Positions 23,090-31,934 are shown, counted from the first letter of the stretch. The stretch is DNA of 64,000 bases from an uncultured Desulfobacter sp. (GCF_963677125.1 NZ_OY781882.1:5540501-5604500), one strand, 5' to 3'. Program-made: numbers and translations. The notes: generated by a model not told the origin, from the sequence alone.

Positions 23090-23118
23090 TTGTCAATTGG
23101 TCTCTACAATCCTGATAT
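23090..23118 (+). promoter_or_regulatory. Sigma-70-type promoter candidate for the binding-protein/kinase operon
   Basis: TTGTCA (23090-23095) and TGATAT (23113-23118) are separated by 17 bases. The start codon at 23186 lies behind CGGAG. Confidence 0.35.
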
Positions 23119-23185
23119 TTTGTTATGAGACTATTTTAAAATGTAGTATTCTAATTTCGTAAACCCAACGACCGGAGAAATAACG

Positions 23186-24940
23186 ATGAGAAAATTACAT
23201 GGGCTGGTGAGTTTATTTTTTATTATTTTCTGTGCTGCAATTTCATTTATTCCTTCAACAGTAATTGCCGAGAACGATCACACAATTGCTTTGGTCATGA
23301 AGGCGTTGACCAATCCATTTTTTGCAAAAATGGAGCAGGGTGCCAAAAATTTTGCAAAAGAAAATGACATTCCCTTGGAAGTTTTCGGCATTATAAATGA
23401 AACGGACACCTCCCACCAGATCAGTATTATGGAAAGTCTGATTTCAAGAAACATTCGTGCAATTGTACTCGCACCGTCGGATTCAAAGAAATTGGTGCCC
23501 GTGTGTAAAAAAGCCGTTGAACAAGGCATTTATATTATCAATATTGATAATCCGCTGGATGATAAACTGCTTGCGAAAGCAGGACTAAGCATACCGTTTG
23601 TAGGATCGAACAATTACACAGGCGGCACGCTTCTAGGACAATATGTCAAGCAACATTTGAAAGGCAAAGGCCGTGTGCTTGTTATAGAGGGTATCCGGGG
23701 GGTGGAAAATGCAGAGCTTCGCAAATCCGGTTTTGTAAAAGCTGTTACAAAAAATTCTTCAATTGGGGTTGTGGCGTCGGAGTCGGCGAATTGGAATACG
23801 GAAGAAGCATTCTCCGTAACCATGAAGTTATTGCAAAAACATCCGGCCATTGATGCGATTTTTTGTGCAAACGACAAGATGGCCCTTGGGACATTGCAAG
23901 CCGTTGATATGTTGGATTTGAATAAAAATATCCTCATTGCCGGATACGATAATATAGATTCAGTCAGAAATGAAATCAGACATAAAAAGATTCACGCAAC
24001 AATGGAACAGCATCCCGAACTTATGGGGGCATACGGTGTGATGCTGGCTCAAAAAAAAATAACCGGTGCGTCTGTTTCTGATATATTAACTACACCTTTG
24101 GATATTATCACTTACGAAACTTTTGGTAAAACAATCGCGTTCTCAATATCAGATATGACCAATCCCTTTTTTTTATCAATGGTCGGCGGAGCCAAAAAAG
24201 CAGCCGAGTTGTATGGCGTTAAACTCATGGTAAATAGCGCCGAGAATAGCGATTCAAAACAATTAATGGACTTAGTTGATTTTCAAAAAAGTCATCCTGA
24301 TATCATCATTTTAAATCCGACAAACGCGGAGTCCGTCGTTCCCGGTATTGAGATGGCAGTTACGAACAAGATACCGGTAATCACGGTGGATCGAAAATCA
24401 GCCGGCGGAAAAATTCTTTGCCATGTCGCTTCAGATAATATTCAAGGGGGGAGAATGGCGGCTGAGTTGATGGCGGATTTATTAAAAGGTAAAGGAAGTA
24501 TCATTGAAATCGAAGGTATTCCAGGCACGTCTGCAGCCCATGACCGTGGTTATGGATTTAATGACGAAATCAAAAGGTTCAAAGATATAAAAGTTATCGA
24601 TAGAAAAGTAGCAAACTTTGACCGAAAGCAGGCTAAACAGGTGATGGCTAAGATGCTAGGCGAGAATGTCTCTTTTGATGCTGTTTTTGCGCATAATGAT
24701 AACATGATTCTTGGGGTGGTTGACGCATTATCGGAAGTTCAATCATTCCCAAACAAAATTCTTGTTGGTTTCGATGCAATTAAAGATGCTGTTCAGGCTG
24801 TAAAAACAAAGAAAATATCAGCTACAATAGCCCAGCATCCCCAGGAAATGGGACGAATGGCTCTCGAAATAGCAGCAAAGCATTTCCGAGGTGAAGAAAT
24901 TCCATCCAAGATCCCCGTAAAACTTTCTGTCATAAGATAA
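23186..24940 (+). CDS. Fused double periplasmic binding protein (ribose/LuxP type)
   Basis: A signal peptide (MRKLHGLVSLFFIIFCAAIS, cut after about residue 28) is followed by two complete type-I periplasmic binding domains on one chain. Domain 1 covers about 33-300 (IALVMKALTNPFFAKMEQGA, then FCANDKMALGTLQAVD). Domain 2 covers about 310-584 (IAFSISDMTNPFFLSMVGGA, then FAHNDNMILGVVDAL). Both halves resemble the ribose-binding/LuxP family. No permease or ATPase gene is nearby. Instead a membrane kinase gene starts 13 bases downstream, so the protein probably presents a sugar-like or autoinducer-like ligand to that kinase, as LuxP does for LuxQ. The two halves differ a lot in sequence, so the fusion is old and could sense two ligands or form an internal heterodimer. 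Confidence 0.85.
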   Translation: MRKLHGLVSLFFIIFCAAISFIPSTVIAENDHTIALVMKALTNPFFAKMEQGAKNFAKENDIPLEVFGIINETDTSHQISIMESLISRNIRAIVLAPSDSKKLVPVCKKAVEQGIYIINIDNPLDDKLLAKAGLSIPFVGSNNYTGGTLLGQYVKQHLKGKGRVLVIEGIRGVENAELRKSGFVKAVTKNSSIGVVASESANWNTEEAFSVTMKLLQKHPAIDAIFCANDKMALGTLQAVDMLDLNKNILIAGYDNIDSVRNEIRHKKIHATMEQHPELMGAYGVMLAQKKITGASVSDILTTPLDIITYETFGKTIAFSISDMTNPFFLSMVGGAKKAAELYGVKLMVNSAENSDSKQLMDLVDFQKSHPDIIILNPTNAESVVPGIEMAVTNKIPVITVDRKSAGGKILCHVASDNIQGGRMAAELMADLLKGKGSIIEIEGIPGTSAAHDRGYGFNDEIKRFKDIKVIDRKVANFDRKQAKQVMAKMLGENVSFDAVFAHNDNMILGVVDALSEVQSFPNKILVGFDAIKDAVQAVKTKKISATIAQHPQEMGRMALEIAAKHFRGEEIPSKIPVKLSVIR

Positions 24941-24953
24941 TATAGGTGTTCAT

Positions 24954-27515
24954 TTGTTCAGAACCATTACCGGTAAAATCAGCGCGATAGTATTCCTTCT
25001 TATCCTTTTATTTGTGATGAATTATGGATTGTTGACTTATTTTCTTAAGGAACAAGAAATATTAGCCACACAAATGTTGGAGATGTCCCAGGCTGAGAGA
25101 CGGCTGCATGCATTAAATGGGCGCTTTTATGAAGATCGATTTTGGGAAAAAGAAGTGCTTGAAGAAAAAAACCCGGACGCTATTGCAAATTATGGGGCTT
25201 CAATTTCAAATCTTAAGAAGGAACTTAAGGATTTGGAAAATATTAAAACCAATAAAGCGATTCAATCTAAATTGCATGCCATCCGGGTTGAGATCCTTGA
25301 GCACGAAAAAGTTTTCAATGAGGCCCAGCAATTAAAAACAACCCAGAATATCCACCGGACAACTTTGAATACAAGTTATCGATCATTGATTTCCAATGTT
25401 CTGAATAACGATATGAGGCAATTGTTTAAGCCCCTGTTCAATTTAAATCATTTTTTCATCGTATATATCATGCAGCAAGATGAGCCTGTTTATCATTCAC
25501 TGATGATGGTCATTGATTACCTTAATAAAAAGATTGAACAAATAGATCCATCAGATCACAGAACCGAGGAATATCTTTTAGGCTTTAAGCATTTACTGGC
25601 ACAGGATTATAAACTTGCAATTGTAATTAATGATACCGAAAAATCTTTTGAGTTGGCGCACAACGCCCTTTTTAAGCAATTTGACAGTGTTTTTATCCAA
25701 GCGTCGGCATTGTTCAAAAATAAATATCTTGAAGCTGAATCCAAACGAAACAATTTAAACAACATGGCCTTAGTGCTGACTATCGTCAGTGTAACCTTGT
25801 TGGGGGTTGTTTTTTATCTGTTTTCAAAAACAATTGTTACACCAATTCGTTATCTTGCCATGGTAATGCGTAAGGTTAAAGAAGGGAATTTTGATGAAAG
25901 ATTTTCTTGGACCGGTAATAAGAAGGATGAATTAATCAGGTATGGGTTTCATTTCAATACAATGCTGGATACGCTCCAAGAAAATGAGACGCTTTTAAGG
26001 ACACTTATTGAAGTGATTCCTGATCTGATATGGTTGAAAAGTCCCCAGGGCGAATACCTGCTATGCAACTTAAGATTTGAACGTTTTTTCGGTGCAAAGC
26101 AAAAAGATATTTTAGGAAAAACGGATTATGATTTTCTCGACAAAAAATTAGCTGATTTTTTCAGAGAAAAGGATCAGGCTGCAATTCGGGCCAATAAACC
26201 GTGTTTAAATGAAGAAGAGATCGTTTACGCCGATGATGGCCACAGAGAACATCTTGAAACCATAAAAACCCCTGTTTTTGATGCTGACGGCAATCTTAAA
26301 GGCGTCCTCGGAATTGCAAGGGATATAACTGAAAGGAAAAAAAATGAAGACGAAAAAATTGAAGCCTACTTGGCACTTGAAGAACATAAAAAATTAGCTC
26401 TGGTTGGGAAAATTGCAGGAAAAATGGCCCATGATTTTAATAATATTCTTGGGATCATCATGGGACAATCCGAGGTAGGATTGTTCAAGTGCAAGGAAGA
26501 AGAAACGTTAAAAATATTCAAGCGCATATTTGATCAATCTCTGAGAGGAAAAAATTTAACCAAAAATCTGGTTGCATTTGCTAAAGACCAAGAGCCCAAA
26601 TATGAGTATTTTCATCTAAATGAAAAAATTGAGCTGGTTTTAAATTTGTTGCAAAAAGATTTAGACGGCATTGAAATCAGGAAAAAAGGCTTGTCCGAAA
26701 ACATGGATTTTTTTGCTGATCCGGGAATGATAGAACATTGTCTTGTAAATATATTTCAAAATTCCATTCACGCATTGAGTAAATGTGAAAATCCGTTTAT
26801 TTCCGTCCAACTTCAACAGTCCAAGGCATTTGTCATTATCACAATTGAAGATAATGGCTGCGGCATTCCCGAGAAGCATCTTGATAACATTTTTGAACCC
26901 TCTTTCACGCTGAAAGGCAGTAAAGATGTCATCTCCTCTTATGACAGTTCGATAAAAGGGTCTGGTTATGGGATGGCTAACGTCAATAAATATGTGGAGC
27001 TTCACAAAGGTAAAATTAACGTACGTTCTCAATTAAATAACGGCACGACGGTTGAATTGCATTTCCCAATAATTCGAAAAAAACTCACAAAAGAAGAAAA
27101 AATTACGATACAAAATGAAGGGTACCATACGCATAAAAGGATTCTGCTGGTTGAAGATGAAATTCAAATTGCAGAAGTTCAACGCTTTGTCTTGACAACT
27201 GAGCCGTGTCATCACATCGTTGATGTCGCACATACAGCAGAAGCGGCTTTAAAATTTTTTGATGATAATGATTATGATTTGATAAGCCTTGATTATATTC
27301 TACCTGGAAAAATAAATGGTAAACAGATATATGACCATATTCGCTCAACCAATAAAACGATCCCTATTTTATTTATTTCCGGTAATATAGAATTCTTAGA
27401 GTCCATCAAAGATTTAAAAAGAGATGATCGTCTGGTTGACCATGTTTCCAAACCTTGTCAAAATATCACCTATTTGAACAGTATAAAATTATTGCTTGAT
27501 AAGGCGAATGGTTGA
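24954..27515 (+). CDS. Hybrid sensor kinase (HAMP-PAS-HisKA-HATPase-REC), partner of the double binding protein
   Basis: The start is TTG 24954, seven bases after AGG; no better start fits. A membrane helix lies at about 8-28 and a second at about 270-292, enclosing a 240-residue periplasmic helical sensor with the motif RFYEDRFWEKE. HAMP, a PAS domain (about 345-465), a HisKA helix with H in GKMAHDFNNILGII and a HATPase (DNGCGI, GSGYGMANV) follow. The C-terminal receiver has acceptor D in DLISLDYILPG and K in HVSKPC. The layout together with the upstream binding protein is that of a LuxPQ-like relay. No HPt protein gene lies beside it, so the downstream target is unknown. The region is more AT-rich than the megasynthase region. 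Confidence 0.88.
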   Translation: MFRTITGKISAIVFLLILLFVMNYGLLTYFLKEQEILATQMLEMSQAERRLHALNGRFYEDRFWEKEVLEEKNPDAIANYGASISNLKKELKDLENIKTNKAIQSKLHAIRVEILEHEKVFNEAQQLKTTQNIHRTTLNTSYRSLISNVLNNDMRQLFKPLFNLNHFFIVYIMQQDEPVYHSLMMVIDYLNKKIEQIDPSDHRTEEYLLGFKHLLAQDYKLAIVINDTEKSFELAHNALFKQFDSVFIQASALFKNKYLEAESKRNNLNNMALVLTIVSVTLLGVVFYLFSKTIVTPIRYLAMVMRKVKEGNFDERFSWTGNKKDELIRYGFHFNTMLDTLQENETLLRTLIEVIPDLIWLKSPQGEYLLCNLRFERFFGAKQKDILGKTDYDFLDKKLADFFREKDQAAIRANKPCLNEEEIVYADDGHREHLETIKTPVFDADGNLKGVLGIARDITERKKNEDEKIEAYLALEEHKKLALVGKIAGKMAHDFNNILGIIMGQSEVGLFKCKEEETLKIFKRIFDQSLRGKNLTKNLVAFAKDQEPKYEYFHLNEKIELVLNLLQKDLDGIEIRKKGLSENMDFFADPGMIEHCLVNIFQNSIHALSKCENPFISVQLQQSKAFVIITIEDNGCGIPEKHLDNIFEPSFTLKGSKDVISSYDSSIKGSGYGMANVNKYVELHKGKINVRSQLNNGTTVELHFPIIRKKLTKEEKITIQNEGYHTHKRILLVEDEIQIAEVQRFVLTTEPCHHIVDVAHTAEAALKFFDDNDYDLISLDYILPGKINGKQIYDHIRSTNKTIPILFISGNIEFLESIKDLKRDDRLVDHVSKPCQNITYLNSIKLLLDKANG

Positions 27516-27527
27516 TAAACATAAAAG

Positions 27528-28487
27528 ATGTCAGGAAAAAAGTTGAACGCAATAAAGACAATAGCCATTTTCGGTGCCGGAGCCATGGGCGCGGCATATG
27601 CAGGTTTATTTACAGACAATTCAGATATCCGTGTCTGCTTTGCAGCTCGGGGGGATCGCTTTGTACGCCTTGATGGGGCCACCATCAAGGTTAACGGCAA
27701 GGATTATACGATTCCGGTGGTGCATCCTGACCGGGTGGCGCGTCCCTTTGATCTGGTAGTGGTGGCCCTGAAGCACCATCATTTGACCGACTCGGTGCTA
27801 CAAGATATCAACGCACTGACAGGGCCGGACTCCTTGGTGCTGTCAGTTATGAACGGGCTTGAGAGTGAAAAACTGCTTGGCCGGGCCTGCGGCCGGCAAA
27901 AGATAGTTCCTGCCATTGCCGTGGGTATTGATGCGGTGCACGAAAATGACTGTTTTACCTATTCCAATCCGGGAAATATTATATTTGGAAATGACCCGGC
28001 GCTTCCCAATGCAGCAGATACCGATCGGCTGGAACGGATAAAAATCGCCTTGGATATGGGTGGTATTCCCAACGAAATATCACCGGATATCCAAAGAACC
28101 ATGTGGTGGAAATTTATGGTCAACGTCGGGGTGAACCAGGCATCTGCCGTGCTTGGTGCGTCCTATCGTGTTTTCCAGAATTTGCCGGAGGCCCGGGCGT
28201 TGATGGTCTCACTGATGCAGGAAGTGCTGGCCCTGGCCCGGCACCGGGGGATCAATCTTCAGTCGTCCGATATTGATCAATGGTTGAACGTGCTCAATAC
28301 GTTGTCTCCGGATGGGAAAACGTCCATGCTCCAGGATATGCAGGCCAAAAGGAAAACAGAAGTAGAAATCTTTGCAGGTGCTGTTGAAAATATGGGAAAA
28401 GCAGATGCGATCCCCACACCTGTGAACAGCACTTTTTTAAATTTAATCCGGGTTAAAGAAAAAACCACAGCCGGAAAGACAGGATAG
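27528..28487 (+). CDS. panE: Ketopantoate reductase-family protein
   Basis: This NADPH-dependent 2-dehydropantoate 2-reductase family protein would act in pantothenate and CoA synthesis. It has the N-terminal Rossmann motif IAIFGAGAMGAAYAG, VVVALKHHH, and the SVMNGLESE loop. The catalytic Lys/Asn helix is KFMVNVGVNQASAVLG and the conserved Glu is in KTEVEIFAGAV. The length (319) is normal. It starts at ATG 27528, 12 bases after the kinase stop, so it may be read through from that operon, though functionally it looks unrelated. Some family members act on other 2-keto acids, so the symbol is tentative. The stop codon lies inside a terminator stem. Confidence 0.8.
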   Translation: MSGKKLNAIKTIAIFGAGAMGAAYAGLFTDNSDIRVCFAARGDRFVRLDGATIKVNGKDYTIPVVHPDRVARPFDLVVVALKHHHLTDSVLQDINALTGPDSLVLSVMNGLESEKLLGRACGRQKIVPAIAVGIDAVHENDCFTYSNPGNIIFGNDPALPNAADTDRLERIKIALDMGGIPNEISPDIQRTMWWKFMVNVGVNQASAVLGASYRVFQNLPEARALMVSLMQEVLALARHRGINLQSSDIDQWLNVLNTLSPDGKTSMLQDMQAKRKTEVEIFAGAVENMGKADAIPTPVNSTFLNLIRVKEKTTAGKTG

Positions 28488-28503
28488 AGACCGGCTGTGG
28501 TTT
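28463..28503 (+). terminator. Strong hairpin overlapping the panE stop
   Basis: AACCACAGCCGG (28463-28474) pairs perfectly with CCGGCTGTGGTT (28491-28502) and is followed by T residues. The panE TAG at 28485-28487 sits in the loop. Confidence 0.85.
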
Positions 28504-28506
28504 AGA

Positions 28507-28532
28507 AAAGACGGCGTTAAAATGCCGTCTTT
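28507..28532. terminator. Bidirectional hairpin between convergent genes
   Basis: AAAGACGGC (28507-28515) pairs with GCCGTCTTT (28524-28532). It has A/T runs on both sides and lies just after the stop of the leftward gene at 28536, so it can end transcription from either direction. Confidence 0.8.
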
Positions 28533-28535
28533 ACA

Positions 28536-29477
28536 TCAGGCGTGGGCGGCTGCAACCAATTGTGGCTCTGCCGTTACACGGTTTATAAAGGATGGACGGC
28601 GTTCCGTGACCCTTTTGTAAAGCTGTTCATACTGTTTTTCAATGGGAGCTGACGTCGGGGTTTTGAAATAATGGCTGCCCGGCAGGATATCTGTTTGGTA
28701 AAACAGCCTACCGCTGCGGGTATTGACGTTGTTGACCCCGCTGACGGACTGAACAAGGGTTGTCAGTTTTTTGCCGTACCTGGAAAACATTAGTACGGGT
28801 TTGTGGACAACAAGTTCCAGTTGGTCATGCCGTGCTTCCACGGACACCGGGTGACCTTTTTCAGCCATAAGGCGGGAGACCTTAGAAGACAGCGCAAATT
28901 CTTGGGGGGTCATCTCTTCTTTTTTATTTGATGCGGCACTGGAAATCAGTTCAATCAAATCGGTTAGTCCTGTGGTGGTCACATTCACAACGCCGTCGCA
29001 ATCCATGGGTCTGCGGCTTTCCGCTGACCGCAGGTACAGGGACCAGCGTAAAAACGATTCGTCACTGCATTCCAGGTGCTTTTTTGTGTCAATGTTTGAT
29101 TTCTTGCCTGTTTCGCGCTGTATATTCCGGTTTCTAAATCCATTTGGCGCTGTGACCAAAATATGCAGCCCCATTTCTGAGGGAATTAATCTGCCTAAAA
29201 ATCCGCTGACAATAACAGGCCCCTGCTGGATTTTATCAGCCAGAACAGACTTTACGGCTGCGATGCACTTCGCTTTAGCCGGGGTATACCGGTCTGCAAA
29301 AGGTGGGTCTTTAAAAATACTGCTTTCGATACTGCTTTTTTTAAAATTGTACGTTTTGGCTGCTGCATCAATAATATCCTGGTCGTACAACACGTTATAA
29401 CCCAGTGCATCTGCTGCCTTTTGTGCCAGTTGTGCCTTGCCTGTGTAGGCTCTTCCAAAAAATGTGATGACACTCAT
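28536..29477 (-). CDS. Cytidylate-kinase-like protein with C-terminal BON-like region
   Basis: This is a 313-residue cytoplasmic protein. The first 180 residues resemble the cytidylate-kinase-like family: a P-loop-like ITFFGRAYTGKAQLAQKAAD, then LGYNVLYDQDIIDAAAK and a GPVIVSGFLGRLI strand. The P-loop is degenerate compared with GxxGxGKS, so nucleotide kinase activity is uncertain. Residues 195-260 (SSKVSRLMAEKGHPVSVEAR, then VSGVNNVNTRSG) look like a BON-type fold. Such proteins occur in Desulfobacterota as stress or signalling proteins of unknown job. The start ATG is behind AAGGAG. A well-formed sigma-54-type promoter and the TTGCA-N3-TGCAA palindrome upstream tie it to the lon/usp control circuit. 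Confidence 0.65.
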   Translation of the reverse strand: MSVITFFGRAYTGKAQLAQKAADALGYNVLYDQDIIDAAAKTYNFKKSSIESSIFKDPPFADRYTPAKAKCIAAVKSVLADKIQQGPVIVSGFLGRLIPSEMGLHILVTAPNGFRNRNIQRETGKKSNIDTKKHLECSDESFLRWSLYLRSAESRRPMDCDGVVNVTTTGLTDLIELISSAASNKKEEMTPQEFALSSKVSRLMAEKGHPVSVEARHDQLELVVHKPVLMFSRYGKKLTTLVQSVSGVNNVNTRSGRLFYQTDILPGSHYFKTPTSAPIEKQYEQLYKRVTERRPSFINRVTAEPQLVAAAHA

Positions 29478-29540
29478 GCTTTGTCTCCTTTGCTAACGGC
29501 CCTTTTTTATTGCGTTCTATAATTCTTTTGATAGTAGTAT

Positions 29541-29557
29541 GGCAACTATTGTGCCGG
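29541..29557 (-). promoter_or_regulatory. Sigma-54-type promoter of the cytidylate-kinase-like gene
   Basis: On the minus strand CCGGCACAATAGTTGCC has GG and GC exactly ten bases apart, with GGCAC at -24 and TTGC at -12. The transcript would start near 29530, about 53 bases before the ATG. Confidence 0.6.
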
Positions 29558-29636
29558 AGATATAAATAAGTGTAACATTCTTAATTTATTATAAATTATT
29601 TTGACTCGAATCGATTGGTAATGGTTTTATAAAATG

Positions 29637-29649
29637 TTGCATTGTGCAA
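29637..29649. promoter_or_regulatory. TTGCA-N3-TGCAA palindrome, second copy
   Basis: TTGCATTGTGCAA (arms extend to GTTGCA/TGCAAC) lies about 80 bases upstream of the -24 element on the minus strand. That is nearly the same distance as for the copy at 17279-17291 and its rightward promoter. Confidence 0.5.
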
Positions 29650-29887
29650 CGAAGTGTTTGGCTTGAGACGATTTATCTTTAAAAACAGATAGATTGCTTT
29701 GTGTTTCATATTTGAATACCGGATTGAATTTTGCAACATTCAATTTAAAGACGTTTGTGTTTTGACGGAAACATGTTAATATTCGATCCAAATTTGGATT
29801 CAGGTGCCGGGACTTAAAGGCTTAAAATCTCAATTGTTCCGGTTATCCGGCAACATGTTAAGAAAAATCAAATTCAGGATAAATCAG

Positions 29888-30988
29888 ATGAGACCTAATA
29901 AGAAAACGGCCGGGCTCGGCCATGGCAACTTTTTGCTTCGTTGTAATCAGTTTAGTTGTAGAATATTGAGATTCGTTCTGGTCTGGGGGATTCTTTTTTC
30001 CTTGACTACAATCCCTTCCGGTGCCCTGGCCCAAGATGAGGCCGACCTTTCAGATGGTCTGTATGCAAAAATGGATACCGATAAAGGGACCATTCTTCTC
30101 CAGCTTTTTTTCAAACAGACCCCGTTGACTGTTACCAATTTTGCTGGGCTTGCCCTAGGGAAAATGGATACAAATGTTAAAAAAGACGAAAAGTTTTACG
30201 ATGGCCTGACATTTCACCGGGTGATCCCTGATTTTATGATCCAGGGCGGGGATCCTGAAGGCACGGGCCGGGGCGGTCCGGGATACCGGTTCCCAGACGA
30301 ATTTCAGCCTGAGTTAAAACATGACGGCCCCGGGATTTTGTCCATGGCCAATGCCGGCCCCGGCACCAATGGCAGCCAGTTTTTCATTACCCATAAAGCA
30401 ACGCCCTGGCTGGACGGAAAACATACGGTGTTCGGCAAGGTCATCAAGGGCATGGCTGTGGTTAATGCCATTGAAAAAGGGGATAAAATTAAAACTGTTG
30501 AGATCCTGGCGATCGGGGATGAGGCAAAGGCTTTCAGAACAGACCAGGCCGGATTTGATGCCGTTCTTGAAAATAAAAAAGTCCGGATTAAACAAGAGAG
30601 AATGAACGATATGGAAACGTTTAAAAAACAGATGCACGAAAAATACCCCGATGCCGTGGAAACCCAATCCGGCTTGATGTATGTGCCGGTGCAAGAAGGC
30701 ACAGGCCCTGCCGTTGCCTCCGGGACCAAGGTTAAGGTGCATTATACCGGGAGGTTTACCAACGGTCAAAAGTTTGATTCCTCCAAGGATCGGGGCAATC
30801 CCATTGAATTTGTTCTGGGTAAGGGGCAGGTGATCAAAGGCTGGGATATCGGGATTGAAGGCATGAAAAAAGGCGAGGCCCGTACGTTGCTGATTCCTTA
30901 TCCCCTGGCATATGGCGAGCGGGGATATCCTGGTGCGATTCCTCCCAAGTCTACCCTGATATTTGACGTAGAACTGGTAGACTTTTAA
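29888..30988 (+). CDS. Exported double peptidyl-prolyl isomerase: cyclophilin fused to FKBP
   Basis: ATG 29888 is taken as start because AGGAT precedes it and a signal peptide follows (RFVLVWGILFSLTTIPSGALA, cut before QDEA). Residues about 55-200 form a cyclophilin domain (FHRVIPDFMIQGGDP, ANAGPGTNGSQFFITH, LDGKHTVFG). A charged helical linker follows. Residues about 275-366 form an FKBP domain (VKVHYTGRFTNGQKFDSS, then GKGQVIKGWDIGIEGM). The protein should speed proline isomerisation of exported proteins in the periplasm. Fusions of the two unrelated isomerase families (dual-family immunophilins) are rare; the cyclophilin is N-terminal here. It converges with mtgA at a 6-base gap with no obvious terminator between. 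Confidence 0.9.
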   Translation: MRPNKKTAGLGHGNFLLRCNQFSCRILRFVLVWGILFSLTTIPSGALAQDEADLSDGLYAKMDTDKGTILLQLFFKQTPLTVTNFAGLALGKMDTNVKKDEKFYDGLTFHRVIPDFMIQGGDPEGTGRGGPGYRFPDEFQPELKHDGPGILSMANAGPGTNGSQFFITHKATPWLDGKHTVFGKVIKGMAVVNAIEKGDKIKTVEILAIGDEAKAFRTDQAGFDAVLENKKVRIKQERMNDMETFKKQMHEKYPDAVETQSGLMYVPVQEGTGPAVASGTKVKVHYTGRFTNGQKFDSSKDRGNPIEFVLGKGQVIKGWDIGIEGMKKGEARTLLIPYPLAYGERGYPGAIPPKSTLIFDVELVDF

Positions 30989-30994
30989 TAAAAA

Positions 30995-31687
30995 TTACTT
31001 AATTATAGGCATGTTTTTCATTTGCTTTAATATACGTGCTTGGCGTTGCCGGACATGGGGACCAGGGTTGACTGCAGACCATTTGTGGGGGCTTGGCAGG
31101 ATGGCGGCTAAAAGCGCTGCCTGTTCAGCGGTTAAGTTTTTGGCATCGCGGGAAAAATAGGCCCGGGCCGCGGCCTGGGCACCCACATTGGCTTTTCCCC
31201 AATCCACGGTATTCAGATACATCTCAAGAATTCTTTTTTTATTCCAGACCAGTTCAATCAGGACCGTATACCAGGCTTCGGCAAGTTTTCTGGTTAATGT
31301 ACGGCTTGACGGTAGAAAAAGGGAGCGGGCCGTCTGCATGCTGATGGTGGATGCGCCCCTAAACCCTTTTTGGGCAATGATATCTTTGAGAGCAATTTTT
31401 ATTTCCCTGAAATCAAATCCATGGTGGTTCATGAAGCGCTGGTCTTCGGAGGCCAGTACTGCCTGCTGCAGATATAGGGATATCTGGTCTAAATCCTTCC
31501 AATCATAGGCCCTGGGCTTGAACGGCATTTTTTTGTGGGCAGCAATGGCCCTTTCATAGATCATGTTGACCGTGAAGGGCGGGTTGACGTATCTGCAAAT
31601 GACGACCTGGAAAAAGGTGATTGCCACCACGGCAAGAACCAGCCCTGCAATAATTTTTTTAATCCAGGTCATTAATCTTTTTTTCAT
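30995..31687 (-). CDS. mtgA: Monofunctional peptidoglycan glycosyltransferase
   Basis: This membrane-anchored GT51 enzyme polymerises lipid II into glycan strands. One N-terminal helix (IIAGLVLAVVAITFFQVVI) is followed by the catalytic domain with motif 1 VLASEDQRFMNHHGFDF (catalytic Glu), motif 2 RGASTISMQTARSLFL, RKLAEAWYTVLIELVWNK and the MYLNTVDWG motif. No transpeptidase domain follows, and the length (230) fits MtgA. It stands alone on the minus strand. Its upstream region abuts the start of the rightward MBL-fold operon. Confidence 0.93.
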   Translation of the reverse strand: MKKRLMTWIKKIIAGLVLAVVAITFFQVVICRYVNPPFTVNMIYERAIAAHKKMPFKPRAYDWKDLDQISLYLQQAVLASEDQRFMNHHGFDFREIKIALKDIIAQKGFRGASTISMQTARSLFLPSSRTLTRKLAEAWYTVLIELVWNKKRILEMYLNTVDWGKANVGAQAAARAYFSRDAKNLTAEQAALLAAILPSPHKWSAVNPGPHVRQRQARILKQMKNMPIIK

Positions 31688-31831
31688 TTTTTTGGGGATT
31701 GCGTCCGGGTGTCTCGTTTCAATTTTTCAAGAATATTGCCATCCATACATCGGAGGTTATCTTTTTCGGTGGAAGTGAAATCTGCACGTGCAACCTTGCT
31801 TTTAACCCCATACCGATATATGGAGGGTTCT

Positions 31832-31927
31832 ATGGTAGCCATTGGCAGTATCTCCCAAAACCAATGCAAAGAATATATCAATATGAATATTAATTTGCCA
31901 GACCTGGATTTTGCTAAAGATAGTTAA
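31832..31927 (+). CDS. Possible 31-residue small protein upstream of the MBL-fold gene
   Basis: ATG 31832 follows GGAGGG with a 4-base gap, and the frame ends at TAA 31927, seven bases before the next ATG. The peptide reads MVAIGSISQNQCKEYINMNI and continues NLPDLDFAKDS. I do not recognise it. It could be a real small gene, a leader peptide coupled to the next gene, or the worn 3' end of a lost gene, since the frame is open further upstream. Confidence 0.35.
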   Translation: MVAIGSISQNQCKEYINMNINLPDLDFAKDS

Positions 31928-31934
31928 AGGATAG

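Larger units (their letters stand above)
29478..29887. other. Divergent control region between the kinase-like and the PPIase genes
   Basis: No gene is visible. It contains a leftward sigma-54-type promoter (29541-29557), the palindrome GTTGCA-N3-TGCAAC (29636-29650), and a second inverted repeat TTGAAT-N8-ATTCAA (29725-29744) whose loop contains TTTGCAAC. In-frame codons upstream of ATG 29888 back to 29804 could be coding, but no good ribosome site supports this. Confidence 0.55.
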
